Shown: in pieces, positions 10,601-22,198 of the stretch
Position numbering within the stretch: the first letter of the stretch is position 1
Layout of the letters: each line of letters begins with the position of its first letter
NCBI GenBank assembly: GCA_034406715.1
Contig: CP137870.1
Location: forward strand, 806,001-870,000
DNA length: 64,000 bases
From: Rhodotorula mucilaginosa
Taxonomy: Eukaryota > Basidiomycota > Microbotryomycetes > Sporidiobolales > Sporidiobolaceae
Direction of reading: 5' to 3'
The notes under the pieces: model-generated
Database searches by the model: none
Seen by the model: only the letters and a program-made list of their open reading frames with translations
What the model was told of the DNA's origin: nothing
Translations under genes and position numbers: made by a program

Positions 10601-12844
10601 CAGCGACTTGGCGCGCTGCCGCCCCTCCGCCGCGATTTGTGCTACCGCCGCGAGCAGCAGCGCCGCCTCGACCGCCGCCACCAGCTCCACCTCGCACGGG
10701 ATGTCCGAGACCTGCCGCTTCTCGCTCCTTGTCTTGTTTCCGGCGGATGGCCTCGTTCGCCTCCTTGTGTCTGAGGTATATATTACGAGTTAGCTTTTGA
10801 TGTTGGCACGGAGTGCGGAGGTGAAAGCGAATGCGATACGGACCCGGTACCGAGGAACTGGCCCTTCGCATCGACAATCTTGTGCAACTCCTTGCCAGAG
10901 TAGAGGAAATGCTCCAGCGGTACAGGTCGCTTAGATGTCGAGATGACGTAAATGTCTTTGCGCTTGGTCCGTCTTCCGGGATGTCATCCGAATTAAGTCA
11001 GTAACAGTCGACGAGTGGTGCGGGAGGCAGGAGAGAAGTCTTACCCGACCCAGTCGGCAAACTCCTTCGTGTTCGGTACCGTAGCGGATAGCAGCACGAT
11101 CCCGATATGATCAGGAAGCATGATGATGACCTCCTCCCAGACCACGCCGCGCTGCAAAGAGAAGGGGCTTGATCAGGAAGTGCACGCGAAACCAGCGATG
11201 CCTATGTAGCCCGTACCTCAAGATCGTTCACGTAGTGGACCTCGTCAAAAATGACCCACTCGACATCTCGAATGAGATCCGCACCCTGCGTTCAAGACAT
11301 TTCGATCAGTGGATGCCCCGGCGAAAAGACAGGCGGGAATCGACAATGGTGGCCGTACCTTGTAGAGCATGCTTCGCAGAATCTCGGTCGTCATGATGAG
11401 GCAGCTCGCTTCCGGATTGATCTGGACGTCTCCGGTGAGGATGCCGACTTCGGCGGGATCGAACGTCTTCTGGAAGTCGCGGAATTTCTGGTTCGAGAGC
11501 GCTTTGATCGGAGACGTGTAGATGGCGCGGGTCATGTGCTTCTGGGCGAGAGCGATCGCATACTCGGCCACGACCGTCTTGCCTGCCGAGGTGTGCGCGG
11601 CGACGAAGACCGAGTCGCCGACTTCCATGTGATAGATGGCTTCCTTTTGGAACGTGTCGAGCTCGAACGGGTACTGCAGACAGTCAGGGTGATCAGCGCG
11701 GCACTCACCCCACTCATCAAGGTTCCAAGGCATACTTCTCGAGCCATGTCGGGTACGAGGTCGCGGAAATTGACAATCTCTCGGTTGACGTCGACGACGT
11801 GGGCCCAGTCCCGCTTGGCGACGACGGGTCGTCGGCGAGACGAAACGGCTGCTGGCGCTTTGACCAGCCGCTGCACAGCAAGTGGGCGGTCAGTTATAGT
11901 TGACGATGTAAGAGGCAGCGCGGGCTTACCCTTGTGGGCAGCAGCTCCTCGATCGCCGCGTCGAGTTGCGGACGGGCGCCATCTTCGGGTTGACCGTTCT
12001 GCGGCATGGGTGTGAGCTCGACGTTGACGAGACCGTGTGCATGTTCAACAACGTACTGTGATTGCCCTCGCTCGTCCGGCTTCATTCGACAGCTCGAGCA
12101 TGGGTCGGTAGATGGGTTTCACCTCGACCTCTTCCTCCTCCTCCTCGATCAGTGCGCTCGTCGGATCGTCGGCGAGCGGCCCAAAGTCGAGACCTCGGGT
12201 GAAGCCGGGTGGAATAGTGCGAATGCCACCTGTTGCCAGAAGGTGTCAGCAGGGTGTCTGCTGCATCTGCACGCTGGAAGCACTGGAGATCGTACCTCTG
12301 CCTTTCTCGAAAGCCTTTTCGAGTCCTTCGACCGCCAGTGTCGGCGTCCCGTCCGTACTGTCTTCCTCCTCGCCTGTGAGAATCGCATCGCCGAGTCCAC
12401 CTGGTCTGAAAGGGAAGTAGGAGCTCTTTCCGCGAACGAAACTGCCCTGGTAGTCGGCCGGCTTGCGCTCCATACTCGTGCTGTTTGCGGCGGTACGCGC
12501 ATCGGCCGTCGTCGTGACTTCTCGGTAGCCTGTGATCTCGCCGGACAAGCCGGTCGAGATGAATTCGAGCGAGGTCGTCGGATGCGTCGGGTCGATGTGC
12601 AGCAGCGAACGCAAGTCTGGCTCGCGCCCCCAGTGTCTATAGAGGCAGAGGTCAGCACAATTCGTCTCACTCTTGAGACTTTCTGCAGTACGTACAGCGC
12701 CCACTCCGGACCGGCGAGCTCCTTCTGACCGTCCTGTGACGGCATCAGCCATTCGTCCAACTCTTTGCGCGCCTCATCGGGCGTGAGCTGTTTGCCGATG
12801 CCAAGCTCTTTGAGGAGCTCATTCCGCTCCTCTGGAGAGAGCAT
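7614..12844 (-). CDS. SKI2: Ski2-type DExH RNA helicase (Ski complex)
   Basis: Superfamily-2 RNA helicase of the Ski2/Mtr4 group, with about 17 short exons. N-terminus [18 protein letters not shown]; the segment near 12050-12110 reads [15 protein letters not shown]. Helicase core: [18 protein letters not shown]; Walker [15 protein letters not shown]; motif Ia [32 protein letters not shown] in [16 protein letters not shown] near 11245; SATVPN-type motif III. Then [15 protein letters not shown], and the arch and helical domains. It ends [10 protein letters not shown], like the family C-terminus. An Arg-Gly-rich insert (about 10600-10720) lies between the RecA lobes. Ski2 rather than Mtr4 is favoured by the long N-terminal region and [18 protein letters not shown]. 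Ski2 unwinds mRNA for the cytoplasmic exosome. A TCACGTGA palindrome lies 77 bp upstream of the start. Confidence 0.88.
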
Positions 12845-14337
12845 CTCGACCGCCGGCGATCGTCTGCGATGGCGTCGGAGGCAGCCTTTTTCCTCGGCCG
12901 ACCGCTTGCTCTCTTCCCCGTCACGTGACTCTGGTCCATACACAGGCTGATAGTACGCACAGGTTCACGACATGCTACTCTGCGGTGACCCGCTCCGACA
13001 TGCTCACCCTCATCGCTCTCACTGATCACGGAGGGATTCTTTGCTCCATCTCGTCGCCATCTCGCCTGCCGCGACGTCGGCGAACCAGCGCTCGACTCGA
13101 CCGGGCGGCGCTTCGTGCGAGCCATCTCTACTGTACGCGTGCGTACGAAGCTCGGCGCACAGGACCCGCTGCATCGGCAGACCGCGAGGTCAGCTCGTCC
13201 GATGCACCGTTGTCCTTACGGCAATAGGCAGCGCTGCTCCTGGCGAGGGCGGGCTACATACGGCGATCAGGACTTTCTCATGCTAAGTTATTACCGCTGC
13301 CCGGTGCGCAGGCTGCTTCGAGGAGTGCGGACACAGCACTACCTTTTTTTCCGCTGCTCAGTCCGGCTTTCGCAGCGTGCATCAGGCTTGAGGAGGCGCG
13401 ATGAACAAAATCGCCCTCCCGATGCCGCGTGCTGTGACCGACGGAGCGTACGCTATGCAGTCGATAATCTCCGCATTGGACGAGCAGCTCGCACGGGGTT
13501 TCGGCCCTACCTGCTTGCATTCGCGGCGGCTCGAATCCGTATCAATGCCCTCCCCCGTTGGACGCCGCCGAAGCAGCCGAGGCATCAAGGACTCGCACGA
13601 GAAGAAGCAACGGCAGCTGGATAACGGACTCATCGGCCGCCGCCACGCAGGGGAAACTTGCGGCAGGATTGTCGCTCTTCCCGTGCTCAAATGTCCTTGA
13701 GGCTCTGGATCGGATTCACACTCCCGACGGGAACGAGGCTATGCCGCTCATCGACACGGACGTCTCTAGTCTGCACAGCCTCTGCAGCCTCCAAAGACGC
13801 AACGGTCGAGAATTGGTCGAAAAGAGAAGGGCGTGACCACGTCACCCTTGCATTTTCACGTGCTTCCTTCCGTAAATCTCGGGGCGGGACGATCGCTCCC
13901 GCAGCGAACCAACTTTCTCTCCCGGACCTAAACGGCTTCGATGGCTATGGGACTTGTAGAGATTGATCTCTGCCATGGCTTGAGAGGCTGGCAATCATAC
14001 GTCGTACTGTATTGACATCATTAGGCCCTGTGTACAAATCGGCATACGGTGATTCGCTCCTGATTTAGTTCAGCGAGTCTTCTCGGGCGTGGTTGAGCTG
14101 CGAAGGACGTCGACTTTGGTCGAGGCCCGGCTAGAGAACGGAGGTTCTTTCGGACTTGATCGTGGAAGGAGGCGGTGTGGATTCGCAGTAGCCTCTTTCG
14201 GAGATCGTACAGCTTCAAGTTTGTGCGTCAACGGTCCGCGCAGAACCGCGGACGAACGACGTTTCCCGATTCCCTTGTCCTTTCCCTCTTTTGCTCAGCG
14301 ACCACTCCCTGGAACTCGACCGGACGTGTCGTGCAAG
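12845..14337. other. Divergent intergenic region between SKI2 and the DOMON-b561 gene
   Basis: About 1.5 kb between two divergent genes. Open frames of 100-170 codons exist on both strands (for example 13115-13624 plus) but look like GC-driven noise: no motifs, no consistent splicing, biased Arg/Ser/Ala content. A small unrecognised exon of either neighbour cannot be excluded. Both promoters must lie here. Confidence 0.5.
12921..12928. promoter_or_regulatory. TCACGTGA E-box palindrome upstream of SKI2
   Basis: Eight-base palindrome with a CACGTG core, 77 bp upstream of the SKI2 start codon. The same 8-mer occurs upstream of two F-box-like genes in this window (43533-43540 and 45456-45463). 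CACGTG is the usual site of fungal bHLH factors such as the Cbf1 type. Function is inferred. Confidence 0.4.
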
Positions 14338-16035
14338 ATGCTCATGTTCAGTTTGGGAACGCTGCTGTCACTCCTGCTCGCCTGGGCGCAACTCGCGCAC
14401 GCGCTCTCGGCGGACCAGATCCAGCAAGTGTTTGGTTCGGAACCGATTCGCGGCGCGACGAAACGGCTGCCGCGCTTCAATCTCAGCGTGGTCACCAATT
14501 CAAGTAAGCAGGCAGGCTTGGGTACCAGTCTCGACCCAGCTGACGCGGTCCGGCGCAGGTCATGCCTTGTTCGTCCTCAACTCGAGTACTCCCGTCGCTT
14601 CGATCGGCTGGCTCGGCACGGGCACCGGAGGCGTGAGTCTAGCCCTCTCGTCAGTCGGATACAGCCTCACTGACGCCATGCGGACCGCGCAGTCCATGGG
14701 TGGCGCCGACTACATCATCGCTTGGCCGGACGTTTCCGGATCGTCCGCCAACTGGACGCTGTCGCATCGTGTTCCCGGCCACTCTTCGCACGACATGCCT
14801 CAGCTCGCGTCGTCGGCAGCCGGTACAGACACCCAGTCGTACTACCAGCTTGTCCCCTCCCTTTCGACCATGGACGCCTCGTCTCCCTACGGAGCAGTCG
14901 CATTCCTGCGCGTTCTTGATCCGGCGTCGGGTTACCCGAGCAAGTCGGGCGTGCAGACTTCGCTCGCCTCGGATCAGACGCAGATGATCTACGCATCTGG
15001 GAGCGAGAACCCGGGCAGTAGTAGCGAGGCCGCCAGCTTTGCCCAACACGACCAGGTATGTCTTCCCGCCAAAAGCTCTTCCACCGTGGCTGACCAACTT
15101 GTCCTCGTAGCCGAAAGGTTCAATCTCGCTGAACCTGACCATGCCGGTCGTCCTCTCGGCCCTCGTCGCTGGCGCGGCTGGTCCGAACGACTCCGACGCC
15201 GGCAGCTCTGGAGGGGGTGCCAACCGCAACATCTTGATTGCGCATGGTGCGTACAATCGCTCCACCCGCCTTCTCTCGGAGTTGCTTGATAGCTGACAAC
15301 GACATGGTCTGCAGCGGTCCTCGGTTCCCTCGCCTTCTTGATCCTCACACCCGCCGCGATTCTCATCGCCCGCTTCGGTCGCGACCGCATTTCCTGGTTC
15401 CCGCCACACTGCGTTCTCAACCTACTCTCTGTCATTCTTGTCATCGTCACCTTCGCTCTCGGAACGTATGCGCGGGGCAACGGCTGGTCGACCACCCATG
15501 AACGGTTCGTCACCTGAAGGGGCCTTCTCAAGCGCCGACGAAGCGCGCAGCTGACTGACTTGGACGCCGCCACAGCCTCGGACTCGCCGTCTTCATTCTT
15601 GTCCTCTTGCAGGCCACGCTCGGCCTCATCGGCCACCGGACGCAGCGCACTCAGCTCACTTCCTCCCGGCCCTCCTTCAACCCGTACGCTCCCTCCGCCA
15701 GAAGGCGCTCGTTCCCCTTCGTGCGCCTTTCACACGTCCTCCTCGGATTGGTCACACTCGGACTCGGCTACTGGCAAATCGAGACCGGCCTCTCGGACGA
15801 CGGTGAATGGAACACGATGGCGGAAAACGGCAAAGTGCCAAAATCGGTCCAGGTCATCTTTTGGATCCTCCTCGGAGTCGAGGTCGCCGCATACGTCCTT
15901 GCCTGGCTCTGGCATATCACGGCGCGCGTCAAAAAGGGTCCGCTCCGTGACGCATCGGGTCGCTCCGGACGTGCGAGCGACGAGAACACCCTCATGGACG
16001 AGCTCACGCCGGCCGCTCAGCCCAAGTACCTTTGA
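14338..16035 (+). CDS. Secreted-entry DOMON plus cytochrome b561 membrane protein
   Basis: 482 residues from five exons: 14338-14503, 14559-15055, 15111-15246, 15315-15504 and 15576-16035. A clear signal peptide (MLMFSLGTLLSLLLAWAQ) leads into an extracellular DOMON-like beta domain containing IGWLGTGTGGVSL and ADYIIAWPDVSG. These resemble the haem-binding cytochrome domain of fungal cellobiose dehydrogenase-like proteins. A b561/ferric-reductase transmembrane unit follows, with helices starting LIAHAVLGSLAFLIL, WFPPHCVLNLLSVILV, LGLAVFILVLLQATLG, FVRLSHVLLGLVTLG and FWILLGVEVAAYVLAW. Histidines at helix ends fit haem ligands. Likely a transmembrane electron-transfer protein (ascorbate or metal reduction); the substrate is unknown. 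The C-terminus is short, polar and cytoplasmic. Confidence 0.85.
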
Positions 16036-16306
16036 GCGCGGTTTGCCTTGCTCGCCCTCTCTTCGTATCTGCTTCTGGCTTGCCCGTGATCGATACCGGC
16101 CCTCTTACCTACCCATTCTCCCCCGGAACCGTTCAGTAGATTTCCTCCCTTGCATATCAGTCCGTCTTGCGTAGCTTTTTTTGTTGTGTGACATACATGT
16201 GCAACTATCTTGTCCATCGAGTCTCCTGTCTGAACGAGCGCATGCTGGCCGGGCGAGAGAGTGCGCAAAGCGAGGAAAGTAATGTGATCAGATGGCGAGA
16301 AATCGT

Positions 16307-17409
16307 CTACTCCGATACCGCCGCCGCCGCCGCTTTGTCTAGTCGCTGTGCCGTCTCCCATAGTCCCTCCTCACGAGAAAGCCCCGCCATTGTACGCAGC
16401 ACGTTCCGCCTTTCGTCGCTGAGTTGTTCTGCTCGATCGTGCCCGCCGATCTGCTCCTTGTACCGACGCAGCCGCAAGAGTCGCCGTTCGCTCGCCGCTC
16501 GTTCGGCGGATGAGATGCTGCGGTCGTCGCAGGCGACGCAGCAGCACTCAAAGTGGAAGACCTGGCGCAACTCTTGTTTCCGTGCTTCGACGCCTTCAAA
16601 TTCGTAGGTCACGTTGAGGTACGTCCATGTGAGCTCTTCGCCTTCGGCGATATCGCGAAGCGCGTAGAGCTTTGTTGAGTTTGTCGAGGGGTCCCAGGCT
16701 GGTCTCGAGAGGGTGGGGCGACAAGAAGAGTTGAATCGAGACAACATGAGAAACATGCCACCGATCTCGCCGTGCGTTCTGCAATCCAGGTTCATCAGCA
16801 GCCATCTCGGAGAAAGTCGAGCTCGATGCGCCGTAATCGAGGAAGGATTCAGATCCAGCCTTGCGCGTACAGACAACGGAGCATGAGGAAAAGGAAATGG
16901 ACTGACTGGACCGCATTGGTCGCAAAGATGCCGTACGCGGGAGGGAGGTCCGCTCGGGTGTTTGCCAGATCCCAGAATTGTTGGCGCTGCTCCTCCTGCT
17001 TCCAGCTCAGGACGGTCTTGATGTTGCGCTCGAGAAAGTCGTCAAAGTCCTTTGCGGGCGAGTCGTCTTCCTCATCCTCGTCGCCTTCGACGGGGGTCGG
17101 TCCACCGCCACCGCCCGCCTGCACGCGCTGGAACAAGTACGCCTGCAACGGCGCATCGAGCGTGAAGAGCGGCGAGTCGTCGAGGACGAGGGTTCCGGCC
17201 GAGATCGATCGCGTCGCGAATGCGCCGAGAAAGCCGGCGGGATGAGCGCGGATCTCAAAGAGGGCTGCTGTGGCATCTAGAGTCGCCGTGTCTGCCGCAA
17301 CCATACGGCCAGGAGATGGCCCTGGGTACAAAGAAAGAAAGGGACAGTCCGTGTCGGCGACGCGCTGAAGCAGCCCGTCAGCTCGAGCCCTCAGCGAGCC
17401 TACAGACAA
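16307..17409 (-). CDS. SET-domain protein (putative lysine methyltransferase)
   Basis: 324 residues from two exons (16907-17409 and 16307-16778). The SET core starts with ALFEIRAHPAGFLGAFATRS and ISAGTLVLDDSPLFTL. A long helical insert with an acidic run (EGDEDEEDDS) follows. The domain resumes with YGIFATNAVQTHGEIGGMFL, then the key MLSRFNSSCRPT (the RFxNHSC-like motif) and DIAEGEELTWTYLN. A post-SET cysteine cluster FECCCVACDD follows. The intron splits the sequence between NAVQ and THGE. The insert between SET halves and the post-SET motif resemble the SMYD/SET5-like groups. The histidine usual in NHSC is serine here (NSSC), as in a fair number of non-histone SET proteins. Substrate unknown. 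The start could also be the in-frame ATG at 17304, just before the SET domain. Confidence 0.82.
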
Positions 17410-17606
17410 CGCTGTACCTGCGTCGGGGAAGGGTGAAACTACAGACTCTGCTTTGCACCGAGAGGCTCGTCGGAAGAAAATGGCGAAAGGAAGAAGGAAA
17501 GCAAGAACGAAAACGAAAGAGAAAATCGGCAGACGCGCACGTGAAAGAGCTTCGTCACAACTGGAAACAACAAGCTAGACCCACAAACAGGAAGCAAACA
17601 CGTCCC

Positions 17607-20600
17607 TCAAGCACCCGCACCGGCAGCCTCCATCTCGTCGATCCGACGCTGCCGCGCCTCCTCTTCCATCTCGAGCCGGATCTGCAGAAGCTCCTCGTCT
17701 TCCTCCTCTCCATCCTCGGCGCCACCCTCGTCCTCCTCTCCGGGCATAAAGCCGACAGCCGCACCAGCCGCGCCCTTCTTGCCCTTGCGTTTCCGACCGG
17801 CTCCGAGGACGGCGGCGTCGTCGTCGTGCTCGCCACCTTCCTCCTTCTTGCCCTTGCCCTTGCGCTTCCGTCCACCTTGTTGCTCCGGGTCCACGCCGCC
17901 GTTCGCTTCGATCTCGGCTCGACGACGGTTGACTTCGTCCATGGGATCCTCGGGGACGGGCCCCGACAAGTCGGCGCCGGTGATCTTGGCGATCGCTTCG
18001 ATGTCTGCGCAGTTCGATGCAGGTTCCCACCTGTCAGCGAAGATTACAGCCAGGCATACAGCATCGAGGGAGGACACTCACCGACCCGTTTGCGGCGCGC
18101 GAGCGCAGCAGTGATCAGCTTCGGGTTCAGCTTGTCCTCCCGATTGAACTTGCGGCGGATCTCGTGGCGTGTGCGATGCGGGAAAAGGAGAGCGATCATC
18201 TCAAAGTTGGTATAGAATTGCGAGATGGCCTGCAAAACGTGCGAGAACGAGGTCAGCGATCAAAAGACCGGGAGCGACAGCGGTGTAATTGGCCGTACAT
18301 CGTAGAACATCTCGGTTTCCTCCTTCGACCAACGTGCACCGCCTTTGCGCTTGCTGTAGGTCGAAGAATTGACGAAGCGGTCTTGCGCCGACTCCTCGAC
18401 CACTTCGCGGTTAATGATTTGCTGAGTCTGTCGGAGGGCACAAGGAAAGGCAAGTCAGCAAGAAAAATGGAAGTCAGCGATCACAGCTGCAGAACTCGAG
18501 ATCACGTACGTTCCCGCCACGCTCGACCTGAAGACTCGACTCGTCGAGCACCAGTTGACCATCCACGATCCGCATCTGAGGTGCCCACTCGGTCTCCTGG
18601 AAGCCGGCGTCGTCTTCCTCGTCCTCGTCTCCGTTTCCTCCATCCTCGTCGCCCGATCCGCCCTCGTTCTCCCCGCGAGCTGCCATGGCCGCGTTGATGG
18701 CGTCAAGACCACTGAACGGTCCACCGTTTTCAGCCGCGGCGTCATCGTCGTCGTCCGCACCGAGCGAGGGGAGGCGGAAGCGCTGATCGACACCACCGGC
18801 GGCCTCGTCGTCCGCATTGTTGACCGGCAAGTCTTCTCCACCACCCTCCGCGTCCGAACCAGCAGCACCGTCGCCGTTCCGGTTGGCGGCCGCAGCCGGC
18901 GTCTGATCGCCTTCATTTTCGTCGTCCGTGACGGGCAAGCCCTTCTTGATCCGCTTCATGCGTTCGCGCTTCAGTTTAAGGAGCTTTTTGCGCTCGGCCT
19001 TGACGCGCTGCTCTCGCTCCTCGAAAAAGATCGTGCGCTGCGAAGGCCGACCGATCGAAACCTTGGGACGAGGATCCGCGAGGACCGCCATGGTGGTCTC
19101 GTCGGGCTCGACCGGCGGGAGCGGTTCTGGCGATTCGGCTCGAGGCGACGCGCCGTCTCCGTTTTCGTCCACTTCGGCGTCGCTGTTCACTTCACCCGCG
19201 CCGTCTTGCCCTTGCTCCGCAGCATCGCCCGTGACGGCCTTCTTGCTCTTCTTGGCCGCCTTGCCCTTCTTGACGGTCTTTTTCGGCGCGTTCCGTTTCT
19301 TCTTCTTGGGCTGCTCATCTCCATCGTCGGCAGAGCCCTCGGCGTCACCGACAGCAATGTCTGCTTCGATAGCGTCCTCGTCGTCCTCGTCGCCAGACCC
19401 GCCGAAGAGGAAGCGGTCGACCGCGCCCTTTTTCGCTGGTTTGCGCTTTCGGGCACGTTTCTTGGGCTGGACGCGGTCTTCGTCGCTGGTCGACTCTTCA
19501 GCTGCGTCGCCAGCTTGTGTCGATACGATCGCCGGCGCCGCAACCGTCTCGGCCTCTTCGGCTTCCAGCGTACGACGGCGTGAAGCGGGTCGACGCATCT
19601 TTGGCCGGGTGGTCGGTTTCTTCGCGGCAGTTCCGGTCGCGCCAGGCTCTGTTACTCCCCCATCAGAGACCGCGTCGTCCGCTTCTGCGTCGCTGTCGGC
19701 GGGGGCAGGCGCGCTGCGTTTCTTGCCTGCCGTCGAGGCCGCACGTTTCGCCGGTGGCTCATCATGTGAAGCCTTCTCCTTCCCTTTGCCCTTGCTCTTT
19801 GCGCGCAGCGACGCTGCCTCGGCGCTACTGCCTTCCTCCCCCTCGCCAGCGTCGTTCGCAGGCTGCGCTTTGCGCTTCCGCGGTAGGCCACCTGAAGGAG
19901 CGACGGGCGGCGGCGGCGGCGGCGAGGCTAGTCGTTCGGGCTGGAGCTCGACAGCGCGCCGCGACGGCGACAACTGTGTCGGAGGAACGTTCGAGACTGA
20001 GAAGGCGGTACCGCGGGTGGGTGAAGAGCTCGAGGGTGCGGCGGCGGAAGCGGGTCGAGGAGAAGTTTCCGGATCAGGGAGGAAGAGGCTGCCTGGCCTT
20101 TGTGGCGATTTCGAACCCGATGGAGGCTGAGTCGGTGCGCCAAAAGAAGTAGCTTGAGTGGCCGTATAGCCAGAGTTGCCCGTAGAGAAGGGGGCGGACG
20201 AGGAGGGAGTGAATCCGAGAGCGTTCGAGGTGGACGCCTGCGATGACGAGGCCGCGGTCGGGTCGCTCGGCGCAAAGAAGCTGGCCCCTGGACGGAAGCT
20301 CGTCCCCACCGTAGCCGTAGCCGTCGCCGGTGCAGTCGAGCCGAGAGTCGCTGCGGTGGTGCCCTGCTGCTGGGTCGGCTGGTCCGGCTCTCGCTCCTCT
20401 TCGATCGGGTCTTCTCCGAGGGGCGGGAGACCGACTGGCGGAGGCTTTGGTGTGGGTCCGGCCGTGCTCGACGCTACAGAGCCTTCGCGGCTCGGTCGAC
20501 TCGCACTCGCTGGCGGGTTCTTGCGTTTCGGCACGAACCGCGGACCCGACTTGTCTGCGGGCGGTGGAGGGGCGCTGTGAGTACTTCTGTGGGTCGTAGA

Positions 20601-20641
20601 TTTCAATGCACGTGCTCACTGATCCTGCCCGCTGTCGACAT
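17607..20641 (-). CDS. BDP1: Transcription factor TFIIIB subunit B'' (Bdp1)
   Basis: Pol III initiation factor. The SANT domain is spread over exons near 18090-18430. It reads KGGARWSKEETEMFYDAISQ, then FYTNFEMIALLFPHRTRHEI, RRKFNREDKLNPKLITAAL and ARRKRVGDIEAIAKITG; this is the diagnostic Bdp1 extended SANT. The N-terminal 680 residues form one long exon (to about 20578). It is low-complexity, with Pro/Ser-rich then Lys/Arg and acidic stretches, and a conserved-looking GPRFVPKRK near its start. The C-terminus is acidic and ends EMEAAGAGA. A likely first exon begins with the ATG at 20641 (MSTAGRI), but I could not find a canonical donor/acceptor pair that keeps frame with 20578, so the 5' end is provisional. 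Bdp1 joins TBP and Brf1 at tRNA and 5S gene promoters. Confidence 0.85.
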
Positions 20642-20904
20642 GCTGCCGTCGTCGTCGCGCTGAGCGATCAAAGGACGACAAGTTCGAAGTCAAACAGACG
20701 CGTGTTGGGGGTGCGCGCTCATAGTCTAATAAGGCGCATTCGCGGAATATAGCAACTTTAAGCGAAAATTCACTGGCATGTCTACAGGGTTTGGAGAAAA
20801 CACATTCGCAGCGGTGTCGCGGGAAAAGATGGGAATACCAAAGAGCTGGCTTCCTGCGAGGACGACGGGCTCCCGTCTCTTGTGAAGTAGAGGGTTCGAT
20901 TGCG

Positions 20905-21853
20905 TCATCGAGAAGCTACGTGCGTTGGAATAGGCGCCGGTGGTCGTTCGGTCGAAGGAGGATGGTCGGACGAGAAACTGTCGCGGTATTCTCGGAACAG
21001 GTGCTCGACGTCCTTACCACCGAGCAGCCTTTTCAGGACCGCACCCTCCTGCCATTTCTCCTGACACATTGCTCGGTTGAGCTGAGGGACCAAGTCTGCG
21101 TTGTCGAGGCGTTCCGACAGCCACGAAAGGAAGAAGCCCTGTTGGCGGCGCAGGCTATCAGCATCTTTCACAACGAGACTGGCGAGCCACGCCCCCCTCA
21201 GCGCGCCACACAGTCACGTACCGTCTTCTCGTAGCCTTGGTCCCATCGGTCGCCGTCTCCGGGCCGCGTCTTCTGCCAATGCGGCGCACCAACTCCCGCT
21301 CGGTCGCGCACCCAATCGGCGACGCCCTCGACAACTCCGCCGGGCACCGTACCTCGACCGTTGTGCTGGAAAACGTGGACCATCTCGTGGGTTACCACGC
21401 CCCGTATTTCGAGCGCGATGTGTTCGGGTGTAGCTTTCGAGCGGTGCGCGACGCCGGCGAGGTACGAAAGTGAGAGATGCAGCTCTTTGTGCAGCGGGTC
21501 AAGGTCGGAAGAGCAGGTATACGCGACGCCTTCAAAGGCGTGTAGGTACAGGATGATGCATCGAATGGGCGGTATAGTCGACTCGGTGGCCTCATGCGGG
21601 TATAGGATCCGTAGCACGGCGGCGACGGCGTCATCGAGCAAGCGGTCGGGCGGAGGGCAGTGCTGGAAGAATGCTTGAGAGCCTGCAAGCCGTATCGTAG
21701 CGGGCTCAGTGGCTGTTACTTAGCGAGCGACAGCCAAAGTTTACCCTCGTGACCGAGATCGCGGCATTCGAGGTGAAGTCGCGGTTGCGGTCTCGGACGT
21801 GGCGGGGCAGGAAGTGCGTTCTCTGCGGACTTTGGCGAAGCGAGAGGCGCCAT
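20905..21853 (-). CDS. Plant-type basic secretory protein family peptidase-like protein
   Basis: 267 residues from three exons (21745-21853, 21222-21682, 20905-21138), all in frame. The family signature is clear: PRLHLECRDLGHEGSQAFF near the N-terminus, and the zinc-binding EIRGVVTHEMVHVFQHNG with HExxH. This is followed by VPGGVVEGVADWVR and WDQGYEKTGFFLSWLSERL. The basic secretory protein family (BSP, PF04450) was first described in plant defence and also occurs in fungi. HEMVH with a downstream Glu (EGVADWVR) fits a zinc metallopeptidase. I see no signal peptide at the N-terminus (MAPLASPKSAENALPAPPRP), so a cytosolic form or a missed 5' exon is possible. The C-terminus ends in a Pro-rich tail. 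Confidence 0.85.
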
Positions 21854-22198
21854 ATGTTGCCAAAGACGATCAGTGCGTGAGAGCAAGGAGGAAAAGAGAG
21901 GCTCGGCGCAGTCTCGCCGCGGTGTGGTTTTGCCCGAGAACAGCGGGACGGAAATGGTTTGCAGGGCTATACAGATATGCGGGATATACGGATGGGCAGA
22001 TAGTACATGACGTGTCGGGTATGGTTGATTTATCGTGAGTGTAAAAATGTCTACGGCGGATTCAAGCGATTTATGGAGGCCAGAGCTGCGGATGAGAGGT
22101 TGCCAAGGGAGATTTCCAACGGCGAGAAGATCGGAGCGAGAACCGCCTGCTGTACCGAAGCATGAGATCTAGAAGTATCTCCGGGGCGACGAGGTCGT
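21854..22198. other. Intergenic region upstream of the BSP-family gene
   Basis: 345 bp between the BSP-family start and the HSF gene stop. It is AT-richer near 21980-22060, consistent with 3' UTR or promoter. No coding signal seen. Confidence 0.55.

Noticed and set aside
12745-13125. Minus-strand frame starting MARTKRRPVESSAG as an extra first exon of SKI2
   Set aside because: It could be spliced only by guesswork. [18 protein letters not shown] at 12844 is a better start, and the sequence in between has Arg-rich noise character.
18555-20130. Long plus-strand frames (342 and 400 codons) opposite BDP1
   Set aside because: Mirror images of a low-complexity Lys/Glu/Ser-rich region, with no motifs of their own.
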